This document shows, in pieces, positions 12,561-23,613 of a stretch of 64,000 nt of DNA (positions are counted from its first letter, which is position 1; each line of letters starts with the position of its first letter). The stretch comes from Sorex araneus (Eukaryota; Chordata; Mammalia; Eulipotyphla; Soricidae). The DNA lies in assembly GCF_027595985.1 (NCBI RefSeq), contig NC_073305.1:120436114-120500113 (forward strand). The letters run 5' to 3'. Under the pieces are notes generated by a model. It was not told the origin of the DNA and did no database searches. It saw nothing but the letters and a program-made list of their open reading frames with translations. The position numbers and the translations under genes were made by a program.

Positions 12561-13146
12561 AGAAGCAATATTCTCATTTTATCTTACATGTGTGATGATA
12601 AGTAAGCAATTTATAACACCATTGTTTTTAAAGAAGAGAGGAAGCACTTAGGTATTAAAATTTCCTTCTTTTGCCATTTAACTAGATAATATAGGGGGTA
12701 AAAGTAAGTTAACCATGCTGTAAATCAAATGGAGCTATAGTCAAAACCCCAGGATTGACAGATGATAAGTGTGACTCCAAAATGGATATGTTTTTATGAA
12801 AAAGAGTAGACCTAGATGTCTAGGTAATTGACATTGCTAAAAGTACTTTTACCAACACTGTTAAGGTTGTATATGATAAATAAAAATGATAATTTACAAA
12901 GTTACAAAGATTACTATTTTTAAAGCCTTCATATTGAAATCTAAGAATCAAGTAGAATGGCAAAAGAAGGTAAATATTTCATCCACAGGAACAACACTAA
13001 CAAAAACATGGTGAGGATTTGGAGGAATAAATCTGATATAAAAAATGAAAATTTAATTGATAGAAATATTTGAGATTTTAAAAAAGAGGACATGTTTCTA
13101 AATTAATATTTGTAAAAATTTAAAGTGTATAACTACTCATGTTGGG
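12561..13146. other. AT-rich spacer, nothing recognised
   Basis: No identifiable repeat or gene. Confidence 0.4.
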
Positions 13147-13470
13147 CAATTTGGACTGCTGTAATAAACACTAGTGTGACTTGTACAAGACATACATATT
13201 TGTTTCTTCCAGTTCTGGAGTTCTGGAGAAAATGAAGTTCAAATTATACATGCAAGCTGGTTAAGTTCTTGCTGTGAACCCTGTAGCACACAACATATTT
13301 ACTGTTTCCTCTTATGGAAGAAAAATAATTCATTTTTTCTTCTTCCCTTTATAAAGCCTACAATTTCATGGGAGGCTCTAACTAATGGCCATATCAAACT
13401 TCATGTATTCCCAAAGATTTCATCACCAACTATTACTACATTGAAGCTAGGAGTTTGAGGAATACAATAA
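13147..13470 (-). mobile_element. ERVL-MaLR-type LTR (MLT1/MST-like), reverse
   Basis: The order of landmarks matches the antisense of MaLR LTRs: 'tttggactgctgtaataaac', 'cagttctggagttctggaga', a 'cttctt' region, 'catgggaggctctaactaat' and 'ccaaagatttcatcacc'. Heavily diverged. No internal viral genes are attached. Confidence 0.6.
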
Positions 13471-13659
13471 AATTCATAATATTATTTACAAAGAAAATGA
13501 TTTTGAGGTGGGCAAAAACTTTATTTCCCAGATTGTGGAGAAACATTCGGAATTTAGTAGGTATTGCCATGAAAATGAGAAATTGAAAGCAAAAAAATCT
13601 GGGAATGTCCTCTTAATGGAAAGCTGAATGTCTTTATGACTTGTTTTGAATTATAAAAT

Positions 13660-13860
13660 TATGTTTTGTTTGTTTCTTTCCAGCTTCCTTTTTGTCTTGG
13701 GGCTATACCTGGCTGTGTTCAGGACTTGTTCCTGGCTCTGCATTCAGGGATCTCTCCTAGTGAGCTTGGGATCCGTATGGGCTTCCAATGATAGAACCCA
13801 AATCAGCTGCATGAAAAGAAAGTACCTTGCTGGCTGTATGATCTCACTGGCTCCAGAATT
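13660..13860 (-). mobile_element. Diverged SOR-type SINE, reverse
   Basis: 'ggctatacctggctgtgttc', 'tcctggctctgcattcaggg' and 'aacccaaatcagctgcatg' follow the SINE order on the minus strand. A possible imperfect TSD 'gaattat(a/g)aaattat' lies just outside each end. Confidence 0.75.
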
Positions 13861-13902
13861 ATGAAATTTATATGGTCTTTAATCTGCTTTGAGAATAATC
13901 TG

Positions 13903-13989
13903 GGACTAAAAAAAGCTTTTTCAAAAGTATTTTTAAAAAATTATGTGGACTAAAAAAAGCTCTTTCAAAAGTATTTTTTAAAAATTATG
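13903..13989. repeat. 44-bp tandem duplication
   Basis: Two head-to-tail copies of a 44-bp unit starting 'ggactaaaaaaagct' at 13903 and 13947, with only a few differences. It looks like a recent local duplication. Confidence 0.85.
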
Positions 13990-16177
13990 CTTTTTGTATA
14001 CAAAAATGGAAAATTTAAGGTGTCATTACATAGTTTTTTAAAAAAATTTGAGATTGATAGATTATATAAACTTTTTAAAGAAATTATGAGCATGACATTC
14101 TGTTTTGAGAAATGAGAAATTGTGAGAAAAGAGTATGTAGGAAAGATGTTTTTAGAACTGTATTCGGAGCTTCTGCTATAGATTGTTCTACTGACCTTCT
14201 AATGTATGTATTGTAAGTTGTCCTTTCTAGTCGTTCTACCTTTAATTGTCATTGCTTTAAAATAAATTCTGTGAATTTTCACACTGTACTTTGGTATTCA
14301 ATTGCTCTGAACATTTAAATAAAACTGACTGGTTTCATGAACCAGTGTTTTCAAAGCTGATGGGTAATTTGTTAAAGAAAACAAAGCAAGAGGAAAATAA
14401 ACAAAGTGTGAGATTGGGATGAGGCACATGATATATTAACTGATTCTTGTTATGGTGTAAGAGCAGCAGGTTAATAATTGCTTCCTAAAAGTTAGTGATG
14501 AGAGCTTTTCGATTAAAGGTGTGAGTGAGAAAAAGGAACATAATATAGTCAATAGCAATTTGTTTTAGAAGTGCAAAAACACAGTTTCCCCAAAATATGA
14601 TTACTTATTCTTAAGTAATTGTACAAATAACTCTTAAGGACTGTGCTCAATCTGCTTGAAATATTGAAAATTAGTGTCCAGTATCACATTCGTGGTTAGC
14701 CCTACACAGCATATTTTTAAATTGAAAACTTTCCCATTTTACTAAAAATAGAAATAGACTTTTCCACCCACTTTTCTCTAATATTGAAATTATTTTTTAT
14801 CATTCTTTCAAAAGTGTATGGGAGATACAAAAACTTTCATACATAAGAATTATTTGGTTTAGTGAGCAGACAAACAAGGATTGGCTGATTTTCACGATAT
14901 TTATTTAAGTCAACTCTAAAATCCAAAATAAATTTCAAAGTGGTTTTATAGATAATGACTGAAGTTGCCAAACCTATTGTGGCTAATTGTGTTTACAAGT
15001 CTCTAGTTAAGCTAGCTAAAAGTCAGGATGGAATTGTCCTTTATAAAGTTTCTATATTTTATTACATTCATAAAATCACAAAACTCTTATGTCATCCTCA
15101 ATTTTCAATAGTAAATATATTGCTTTTGAGACTGTCAGAACATATTTTCTGATTGTATATTACATAGATAGGTGAGCAATCTGATATGGATTTCTAAATG
15201 TTTCTTGTTTAGCAATTATAAGAGTTGGTGGTTCTCTGGTTTCTGTTTGGAAATAGTGGATCAATTGAATCTTACAACATATTTGTCAATGATGATAAAT
15301 CCATTGTGACAGCAAGTTAAATTTTGGAGATTGATGTTCCCTGAAAATCTTCGGAGTTTAACCTTACCATTAGACTTACAAATTTTGCAAACTTTAAAGA
15401 AAGTCATCTTTCTTTTCCCATTCAGATAAAATGAATAAGTTAAATCCATTTTGGAATACCAAACATTGATGGCCAGTAATATTCTTTTGTTCTCCAAGTT
15501 TTAAATTACTGGAGTTTAAACAAAACTTAAATCTGGAGGATAAACTGGTTTGAACTTTTGACTTAATTGATTGATTTGTTTGAAAACTGTCAATTAATTA
15601 GTTTGTTTTTACCTCTCCTTCTCCATCCTCTGCCCTGATTGACCTGTTTATCTCGGTAGCCTAGTAACCTGGTTTTATGCCATAGTGTAGTGTCAGGTAA
15701 AGAAGATTATTCAAATGTATTTGCATGTTGATAAAGATTCTTTTCAATAGAAGTGAAAATAAAATATTTATTACATTTCCCCCAGGTATTCATTGATAAG
15801 ATGTGTCATTTATTGAAAAGTAACCCCAACTGAAAGTAGTCCTGGGCTTCAGTCCCTAAAACTCAAGTAGAGATCTATTCTCACATGAGAGAAAGATACA
15901 TCTACATCTAGCACTGTCTAAGTTGTAAGAATGCTGGGTAGCCTGCAGCTGGATGAAATCCTGATTATATCCCACACAGCTGATGCTTCACTTTGTGTAA
16001 GAGCAGGGCTATGCTGAATCAGCCGTGTTCAGTTTAAGAGGTTGCCTTCCTTTTCTAAATTTCTAGTCACTAGTAAATCATGATAGAACAGGAATGAATG
16101 ACTTTCTCCCTTCAGCACTACAGCACTTCAGTTACCAACACAAACACTTTTTCCTTAAATGGGAATTTGTCCTGGTA
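13990..16177. other. AT-rich stretch, nothing recognised
   Basis: About 2.2 kb without a repeat or gene I can support. Confidence 0.4.
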
Positions 16178-16393
16178 GAAACATTTTAAATTTTTTCCGG
16201 TTTTTTTTTTCCTTTTTGGATCACAACTAGCATTGCACAGGGGTTATTCCTGGCTCATGCACTCAGGAATTACTCCTGATGCTGCTCTGGAGACCATATG
16301 GGATGCTGGGAATCAAACCCGGGTCAGTCGCATGCAATGCAAATGCCCTGCCCGCTGTGTTATCTATCACTCCAGCCTGAAACATTTTAAATT
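16178..16393 (-). mobile_element. SOR-type SINE with 15-bp TSD
   Basis: SINE at about 16193-16378, reverse, with A-rich tail, body and tRNA head. The direct repeat gaaacattttaaatt is present at 16178-16192 and 16379-16393. Box B is mutated ('gggtttgattcc'), and an extra 'tatc' lies in the head. Confidence 0.9.
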
Positions 16394-18878
16394 CTTAAGC
16401 AAGTTTTTTATTTTTCTTTTGGAAGTATAGCATTTTACATCCTATTTCATCTGACTAAATGAAACTAATACGTACCAATCTTCATACATACAAAGACATC
16501 AGTAAAGAACTCATTGAACGTTTTGTCTTTTACTTGAATTAAAAATTGCTGTTATTACTTGCTAATTCTTAGAATGTGTTGCCTAGATAAGGATATTGGA
16601 TATTTTACATAGAACCTTGAAGTAGCTGTTTAGGGAATTAAAAATAAGTCTCAAGATTGTTGACACTCAGCCACAAAAGATTCAGCTACTGCAGCAGTCC
16701 TTGAAAAAAAAGGCTGGACTTACAGACTTCTTTTCTTGTGGATAGAATTTGACAGAAGTAATGAATGTTACTTGCAAGGTTAAAGATCTATAGTTTCCTT
16801 CCAGGAAGTACTTTTTGCTCTCTCTTGAATCACTCACTCTGTAGGAAACCAATATTGTGTGAACACTCAGGCAACCTTTGGAGAGCCTCACAAAATGTGG
16901 AACTCAGATATGTCAATACCAGTGACCTTGAAAAGAAATTCTCCTCATTGAAACTTAGATGAGTCCAACCAACAACCTGCTTGCTATTGTCAGAAACCAG
17001 AGGCAGAATCACCTAGCTAAGTTTTTTTGGACTCCTGTCTCTGAGGAACGGTTGGGAATTTTTACGTTTTATGTTGCAAAGTTTCACTTAATTTGCTCCA
17101 GCAATACTATAATTGCATTTTGTGACTTTTGTGCTTAACTAAATAATGAACTTTCAAAAAATTAGAAACCTACTATCTATTCTTAATTTTTTAAAAATAT
17201 GCCTTTAAAATATGAGCTATAAAATAAAATCAAAAAGTTTTTCAATAACTTCAATAATGTAGAATCCAATAAAAGCTTATTGTTTTTTACTAGCCAGTTA
17301 AATATTGGCATCTTTTCTGCAATTTATCACCTGGGTATTTAGACTCCTGATATCAAGTTACATATAAGACACTTTATCCATTGAAATAGTTGAGAAACAT
17401 AAATAAAATGAAAAGAAATATTGTCATGTAAGAAGAAAGCTATTAGTTTATAACTACCGATAGCTAATCTTTACAACAATTTATTAAATGCTCGGCAATA
17501 AAAAAATCTAGAATATTAGTTGTATAAGTAAATGTACAAATTATTTAACAAGGAATACAATTTTTAAAATAAAATGTGTAATATTTAAAATTTTACTCAG
17601 TATTAATTCAAGCTAACAAATGTTTCCTGAGCATCTTCTCTATGATACTTTGAGTTTTATGAGCTAGGGATGGTAACTAACGCAGTAACTAATGCAGATG
17701 ATACTAATTTCTTACATTCTAGTACGAATTGCATATTTAATTTTTTTCATTATTTAGGTAATAAAATGACTACCTAGTATTTGTATAATGAAAAATGAAT
17801 AAACATTATATTTTAATAGTGACACATTTTCTGAAACAATATAGAAATATTAATTTAATAACATACTTAAGAAAATGAAGGTGAAGGGAAAATATAGAGT
17901 GCTGAAAGAACCTAGAGAAGGTGATAGCAGAAATGAAAGTTGAGAAAGATAAATTGACTTTACAAAAGTTTAAGGCATAGCAGTCCAGACTGAATCACAC
18001 CAAGAATAAATGCTCCAAGGAATGATCTTCCGGCTTATCTGGTTTATAGGGAATGATGTCAAACAGAGGGCAGACAGCAGTTAAGCAGTAACTTACAGAC
18101 AAGAGGCGGAGATTCATTAGAGAGTTTGGGACAGAAAAGTAACAATTAGATAAATACAGGGAATTGTAATATATTAGGTTCTCTAGAAGCAGAACACAGT
18201 CCCGGGAGAATGGTAGTGATAAGCAAAAATGTGGTCTTAGTAGAGAATATCTTCTAAAAGATCCCTGAGGAAAATCTCTGGAATACAAATTGCATCTCCA
18301 AGTTTGTTCCTGAGCAAAGGCATTGGCCACTTTTAACCACATCTATTAATCATTGGCTCTTTTCACTCCTGGGGTTATAAGAGAGTGTAGTCTATAGTGT
18401 AAAAGAGTATAAGTTTCACTTGGTGAAATTCAGTCTTTTGAGGGGAACCAGATCAACTACGTTTATCTGTAATTCAATTTTCACAGAATATGGGAAAGAC
18501 GACGAAGGTCACCAAGTCAATATGCTATAATCACTTTGACTACTGAAATTTGATTGTTGTATTAGGATTCGACAAGAAAAACACAGGAAAAACAGTAATC
18601 TGTTGCAATTTTTAAAATGAATATGGATTTAACTGGTATCAGGCTTAGAATAGTGAGCTTAAAAGAAGGTTGAAATTTAGAGAATAAGTTGGAAGAACGG
18701 TCTATATGGACTGAGGCAAAACAGGAGGATTAAAAATAACTTTTATTATTATTTATCTAGATATATCCATTTATTCACTCTCTAGTAAACCAATGGTACC
18801 TTAATACATTGTTTTTTAATCAATAAAACAATTTGAAATGTTTATATGTATATTGATAAAATACATATACATATATAT
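16394..18878. other. AT-rich stretch, nothing firm
   Basis: About 2.5 kb. The segment around 18170-18210 ('ttaggttctctagaagcaga') is reminiscent of old LTR or MER sequences but is too short to call. No coding gene; the 115-residue reverse frame at 17995-18342 shows no motif. Confidence 0.35.
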
Positions 18879-19170
18879 TTATCATCATAATCATCATCAT
18901 CATCCCACTGATCATCAATTTTCTCGAGCAGTCTCAGTAATGTCTCCATTTGTTCTAGCCCTGAGATTTTAGAACCCTCTCTTTACTCGTCCTTCCCAAC
19001 AGTGCCACATTCAGGGTCAGGGGAATGAGACTCATCATTTTTACTGGTTTTGGCATATGAATACACCACAGGGAGCTTGCCAGGCTCTCCCATGCTGGCA
19101 GGAAACTCTTGGTAGCTTGCCAGGTTATCCAAGAGGGAGAACTAGGCTATAAGATGTCGGGAGCTTGGTT
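18879..19170 (-). mobile_element. Composite SINE, (GAT)n-tail family, reverse
   Basis: The tail is the (atc/atcatc) run at 18880-18904. On the minus strand the order is 'gggagaacc'-type sequence, 'gagcttgccaggctctccc' equivalents, the 'gccaaaaccagtaa' module, 'ctgaccctga', 'ctctaaaatctcagggct' and 'tgagactgctcgagaaaat'. Here the tRNA head is absent. Confidence 0.8.
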
Positions 19171-19234
19171 TTATAGTTTTATATATATTTATAATATATG
19201 TTATATTTATTTTAAGTTCAGACAGAGCCCATGG

Positions 19235-19356
19235 TCTTAGTTAGCCCATGGTTGTACTTAGCAGTGCTCAGACTATTATGTGGTTATGGAGACAAAACCT
19301 GAGCCTCCGTCATACTTTGCACTAATGGAATCTTTTGAGCTATCTCTCTGGACCCT
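19235..19356 (-). mobile_element. Old SINE fragment, reverse
   Basis: 'agcagtgctcagactattat' and 'ttttgagctatctctctgg' can be lined up with the SOR body and head. Strongly decayed. Confidence 0.5.
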
Positions 19357-19420
19357 AAAGTGTCCTTACCAATGAAATGTTAAACAATTAAATGAAAAAA
19401 AATTAAAACATCTTATGATG

Positions 19421-19453
19421 TGAAAGAGAGAGGGAGAGAGAGAGAGAAAGAGG
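19421..19453. repeat. (GA)n simple repeat
   Basis: A gagaga run with a few interruptions. The surrounding 19357-19812 is otherwise AT-rich with nothing recognised. Confidence 0.85.
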
Positions 19454-19812
19454 ATGAGGAAACAGAGAAGCTAAAAATAAAAATTAATTTAATTCAAAGA
19501 TTTTAAAGATGGTAGAAAATTTGTTGATAGAACAACAACAATAATAGATGTTATATTAAATGTAGATACCAATAGAAAATTTGGTAACTGGAACTAGCCG
19601 TGTAATTTGGTGACTTACAAATCAGCATCTAGGAATCTGAATGAAATCGCTATATATCAAATTTTGTGGTGAGTTTTGCCAAGAAAATATTTTGGTACTA
19701 TTATTGTAGGGACATTTTTTATTGATTATTATCATAATAATCCTTGAAAAAATGTAATTGTCTTAAAAATAGATACATACAGCCACTGGTATGCCTTTTG
19801 ATTCAGATTTAC

Positions 19813-20032
19813 AAAACAAGGTAAACTTCTTTTTTTTTTTTTTTTTTTTTTCTTTTTGGGTCTCACCCGGCAATGCACAGGGGTTACTCCTGGCTCTGCA
19901 CTCAGGAATTACTCCTGGCGGTGCTCAGGGGACCATATGGGATGCTGCGGATCGAACCCGGGTCGGCCGCGTGCAAGGCAAATGCCCTACCCGCTGTGCT
20001 ATCGCTCCAGCCCCAAAACAAGGTAAACTTCT
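19813..20032 (-). mobile_element. Near-intact young SOR-type SINE with 18-bp TSD
   Basis: SINE at 19831-20014, reverse, with a tail of more than 20 A (as T on the plus strand). The direct repeat aaaacaaggtaaacttct is perfect at 19813-19830 and 20015-20032. CpG sites in the head ('gcacgcggccgacccgggtt' on the minus strand) are intact, as are box A and box B. This is the best candidate in the window for a recent insertion. Confidence 0.95.
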
Positions 20033-20488
20033 ATTCTGTTATACTAATGGAATATTAGATTTCACTTGTGAAAACATTCATTTTAAGCCATGCCAATGAC
20101 ATTTTCCTCCCAACATTATCAATATTTCATTGGCTTGTGATATTGTAATTTTAGAGTAGCACACTAATATTTGACATATGTGTATGTAGTATATCTTTAA
20201 CCTATTGCCACACAGAATTATTTAACAAATTCACCAAATTCACCACTGCACATCATTACTGTAGACATGTGATAAAACTAAACCTCCAAGTTCATAGCAA
20301 CTTTCAATTGTTTAATATAATATCGTTATAATGACCATGCAGTACATTGCATCATTAAAACTTCTTTATTTAATAACTGAAGATTTTCACCCTTTACCAA
20401 ACTCTCATATAACTCCATCTTCCATGCCCGTTCTTTAGTAGCCACCAATCTGCTTTCTATGAATTCAATTTTTCTAATCTTTAAAAAT
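20033..20488. other. AT-rich spacer, nothing recognised
   Basis: No identifiable repeat or gene. Confidence 0.4.
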
Positions 20489-20675
20489 ATATTGATCGTG
20501 ACTGGAGAAATAGCACAGCGGGTAGGGCATTTGCCTTGCACTCGGCCAACCTGGTTTTGATTCCCAGCATCCCACATGGTCCCCTGAGCACTGCCAGGGG
20601 TAATTCCTGAGTGCAGAGCGAGGAGTAACCCCTGTGCATCTCTGGGTGTGATTCAAAAAGAAAAAAATATTGATC
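20489..20675 (+). mobile_element. SOR-type SINE with short TSD
   Basis: tRNA head at about 20500, then 'cagcatcccacatggtcccc', 'gaggagtaacccctgtgca' and an A-rich tail. The 9-bp direct repeat atattgatc is at 20489-20497 and 20667-20675. Box B is degraded ('ggttttgattcc'). Confidence 0.85.
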
Positions 20676-21198
20676 AATTAAATGTTTAAATAAGATATTT
20701 TAGACATATCTTAACATATACTTTTGATGATTTTGGACAATAAACTCGTTAATATAGTAAATGATATAGGGGAAAAGTTTAGAGTTATGGAAAGAAATAT
20801 AAAAATATGTTCTTAATAAAGGTAGGTGCAAAATATTCGAAGAAAAATGACTAGCTGAGGAATATATAATCTTATAAAATTAATTTATAGTAACTAAACT
20901 AAATAATGCATTTTAAAATACATGATTTTTATTCCAGATAGCTCTTTAGCATTCATAATGCATTCTTTGCCTTTTTCAGTTTCATATTTCTTATTTAAAA
21001 TATTATAAAATTTCCATAAGCAAAAATTTACCTTGTATTGTTTTCACTAAATTGCTGAGAGAATTAATGAATTTTAATTTTGAGAAAAAAGCATAAAATT
21101 GGTGATATTACAAAGAAGCTATTATTGGGAGAGTAATAAAATTATTTTTAAATAAATATTTGCTAGTCCTCTCATTAATTCTCACAACGATGGAAATT
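20676..21198. other. AT-rich spacer, nothing recognised
   Basis: No identifiable repeat or gene. Confidence 0.4.
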
Positions 21199-21304
21199 TT
21201 CTCCTGTTCTTCTTTCCCTTCTCTCTATCTTTGTTTCTCTTTCACTGTTTCTTTCTCTTTATCTCCCTTTTCCTCTCTCTCTTTCTCTCTCTCTTTTCTT
21301 TTCA
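21199..21304. repeat. Pyrimidine-rich (CTTT/CTCT) simple repeat
   Basis: A degenerate polypyrimidine tract of about 105 bp. The 21305-21814 sequence after it is unrecognised. Confidence 0.75.
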
Positions 21305-21814
21305 TCCTTGCCTCCAGCCCCAATTCCCACAGTTCCTTCAATGATGTCATGTGGAGATACAGGTTCCTATAGTCTAGGTTACAGCCAAAGTCACAGAGTT
21401 AGTCTCACATCAAAATCTGCTTCATGTTAAAACAAGTATATTTTTTCTTGCTTTGAAAATGTAGTTCAAAATAGTAATTTAAGAGACTCCTGTTCTTGGA
21501 GGTAGAAGATTTAGCTGTAGAAACTATTTGTTTTTAGAGTTTTTAGCTTTTTCTGCTATGAAATTGGTGATTAATTTTACTAAATTTATAAAATCATGAG
21601 GATTAAGTTTCAAAATTAATTTCTTTCTAAAAGTTGTTTTTCTTGCTTGAAAATATGAAAATTAGGGTTAAAAAAAGTGAAAAATAGCCCATTTGATTTG
21701 CACAAGTAGAAAGTAATCATATCGATAAAGGGTTATGGCTGTGATTCCTCATCTAGATATTGGAGAGCAAATGTTATCTGGTATAAGCAGATTTGCAGTT
21801 TTTATTTCTTTATT

Positions 21815-21988
21815 TCTTTATTTATTATTTATTTGCCATACCCGGTAGTGCTCAGGGTTTATACCTAGCTCTGTGCTCAAAGGTCACTCCTGGCAATGTG
21901 CTGGAGAGCATATGGGATGTCAGGGATTAAACTCAGGTCAGTTATTTGCAAGGTAAGCACTCTACTTGCTATCCTACCACCGCAGCCA
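21815..21988 (-). mobile_element. Old SINE, reverse
   Basis: A (ttta)n A-rich tail, then 'gccatacccggtagtgctca', 'tgctggagagcatatgggat' and 'ttgcaaggtaagcactctac'. The order matches the SOR-type SINE but with many substitutions. Confidence 0.75.
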
Positions 21989-22442
21989 CATGAGCAGTGT
22001 TTCTTACACTTCTGTTTTCAGTAGTGAGCAGTGAGTGATATCTCCCTGACCAAGAAAACAATTTCTTGTCATTTAAAATATTGCTAGAAAATATTTTTCT
22101 AAATATTCTATGCTGTTAGCACATATCTACATATTTTGTGACAAATGACACATACTGATTATCTATTTCTTCAACTTAGCTGTTAGGCCACTGTTTAGGT
22201 TGATCTTCTTCTCAAAGTATCACAAACAAGGCTGGTATCAAGGTTATTATGGGACTCTCATCTGCAGCTCAAAGTCCTGTCTTTGATTATTGTACAGTTC
22301 CTTTTATCGGGGAAGTATGTTGGGGTTCTATGTCTAAACTGACTCATGACCCTGTTTAATAAAAAAAAGCAATCTGATTTCAAGGACAATAAGCACATCT
22401 ACTGATATTTATCTTTTTACTTCTATTTCATCATTTAAGTGA
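21989..22442. other. Spacer, nothing recognised
   Basis: No identifiable repeat or gene. Confidence 0.4.
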
Positions 22443-22602
22443 CTCCTCTGTAGCTCGAGTACAGCATGTAGCACATTTGCCCTAAATGCAGCTGGCCACG
22501 TTCAATCCCTGGCACTACATATGGTTCCATGAGCCTGCCAGGAATGAGCCTTGAGCACTGCTGAGTATGTTCCCCGCAGATCTCTCCTATAAAAAAAAAA
22601 AA
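22443..22602 (+). mobile_element. Old SINE with A tail
   Basis: 'ctgtagctcgagtacagc' aligns to the tRNA head, 'gttcaatccctggcac' to box B, 'tatggttccatgagcctgcc' to the body. Ends in A12 after 'tctctcctat'. Confidence 0.65.
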
Positions 22603-22782
22603 CCCTCTGATTAGTCCAAACTTGCTTTTGATTTATCAGAAAACTAGTGTATTGGAAACTTTAGTTATAGGTGTAAATTCTCTTTATCTTTTTTTCATGT
22701 AAACCTAATCACGGTCAAGTTATCACTATCTTATAGGTCACACCACAACTTAAACTGAGGCATTATAAAATGAAGTCATGTT

Positions 22783-23293
22783 CCTTGATGATTTGAAAGG
22801 ATCTACCACTGTCCTTCTGATTGACATTTCCCTGGCAGTCAGTGCTGATAAACACTTCTATGCCTACAGCCCATGGGGATGTCTCCTCTAGCGAAGTCTC
22901 TGTGCATGTCCCACACCATTTTATGAAGAGGGATTTACAGTCAGGGATTTCCTAGTGTGGAGCTTTGTGAGTGCTCCCAGTACCTTAGATATTAGGGCCA
23001 GAGTTATGATGTGTGATGGGTAAACATTTCCTCCTTTTTCATTTGTTATCTTTTTACTTTAGTGTAGTTTGCCTTGCCATATAAAATCCTTAAAACTGAT
23101 TGGCTTTTTGGTTGTTTGTTTGATTTTGCTTTTCGATGTGATTTCCAATCTGACTCAAACTACTGATTATACCTCTCAGGGCAATATTGAGAGCTCTGCC
23201 TACATTTTCCTCAATGTTCTTAAGGACTTTGGCCCAATCTCCAGGCCATTAATGAACCTAAAATAAAATTCTGTAGTCAACGTGAAAAAAAAA
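22783..23293 (+). pseudogene. Unidentified processed retrocopy with TSDs and poly(A)
   Basis: About 500 bp of non-repeat-like sequence flanked by the 16-bp direct repeat aaaatgaagtcatgtt at 22767-22782 and 23294-23309. It ends with an 'aataaa' signal at 23262-23267, 18 nt of sequence, and then a run of about 13 A. This is the full signature of an L1-mobilised mRNA or 3' UTR copy. I cannot name the source gene. The open frame at 23069-23266 has no motif, so the copied part is probably 3' UTR. The perfect TSD suggests a fairly recent event. Confidence 0.8.
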
Positions 23294-23554
23294 AAAATGA
23301 AGTCATGTTACGATATCACTGATTTGACAAGGCATTCGTCTTTTTAATTATTTTACTCTTTATATATAGCAGTCATATTTTGAGGAAAATATTCAGTTTC
23401 CAGGAGTAAGCCTTGATTATATTTACAGTGCAAGCAAACTTTTAAAATGCTTAACATATAATTGAAAATTATCATTTATTGATCCCTAAGATCATACATG
23501 CAAGCATAACTACCAAATGAAATATCTAGGATTACTTTGTATAAATAATCGCTA

Positions 23555-23613
23555 TTCTGTTCTATTCTTTTCAATTCTATTCTACTCCATTCTATTAATT
23601 CTATTGCATTCCA
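23555..23613. repeat. Degenerate (ATTCT)n pentamer repeat
   Basis: About ten imperfect attct/ttcta units. Confidence 0.7.

Noticed and set aside
13147..13470. MaLR LTRs as parts of an intact endogenous retrovirus
   Set aside because: Both LTR-like copies (here and 41400-41745) are solitary and decayed, with no gag, pro, pol or env sequence nearby.
19831..20014. tRNA gene from box A/box B in SINE heads
   Set aside because: The Pol III boxes lie within SINEs, and the cloverleaf cannot be completed as in a real tRNA.
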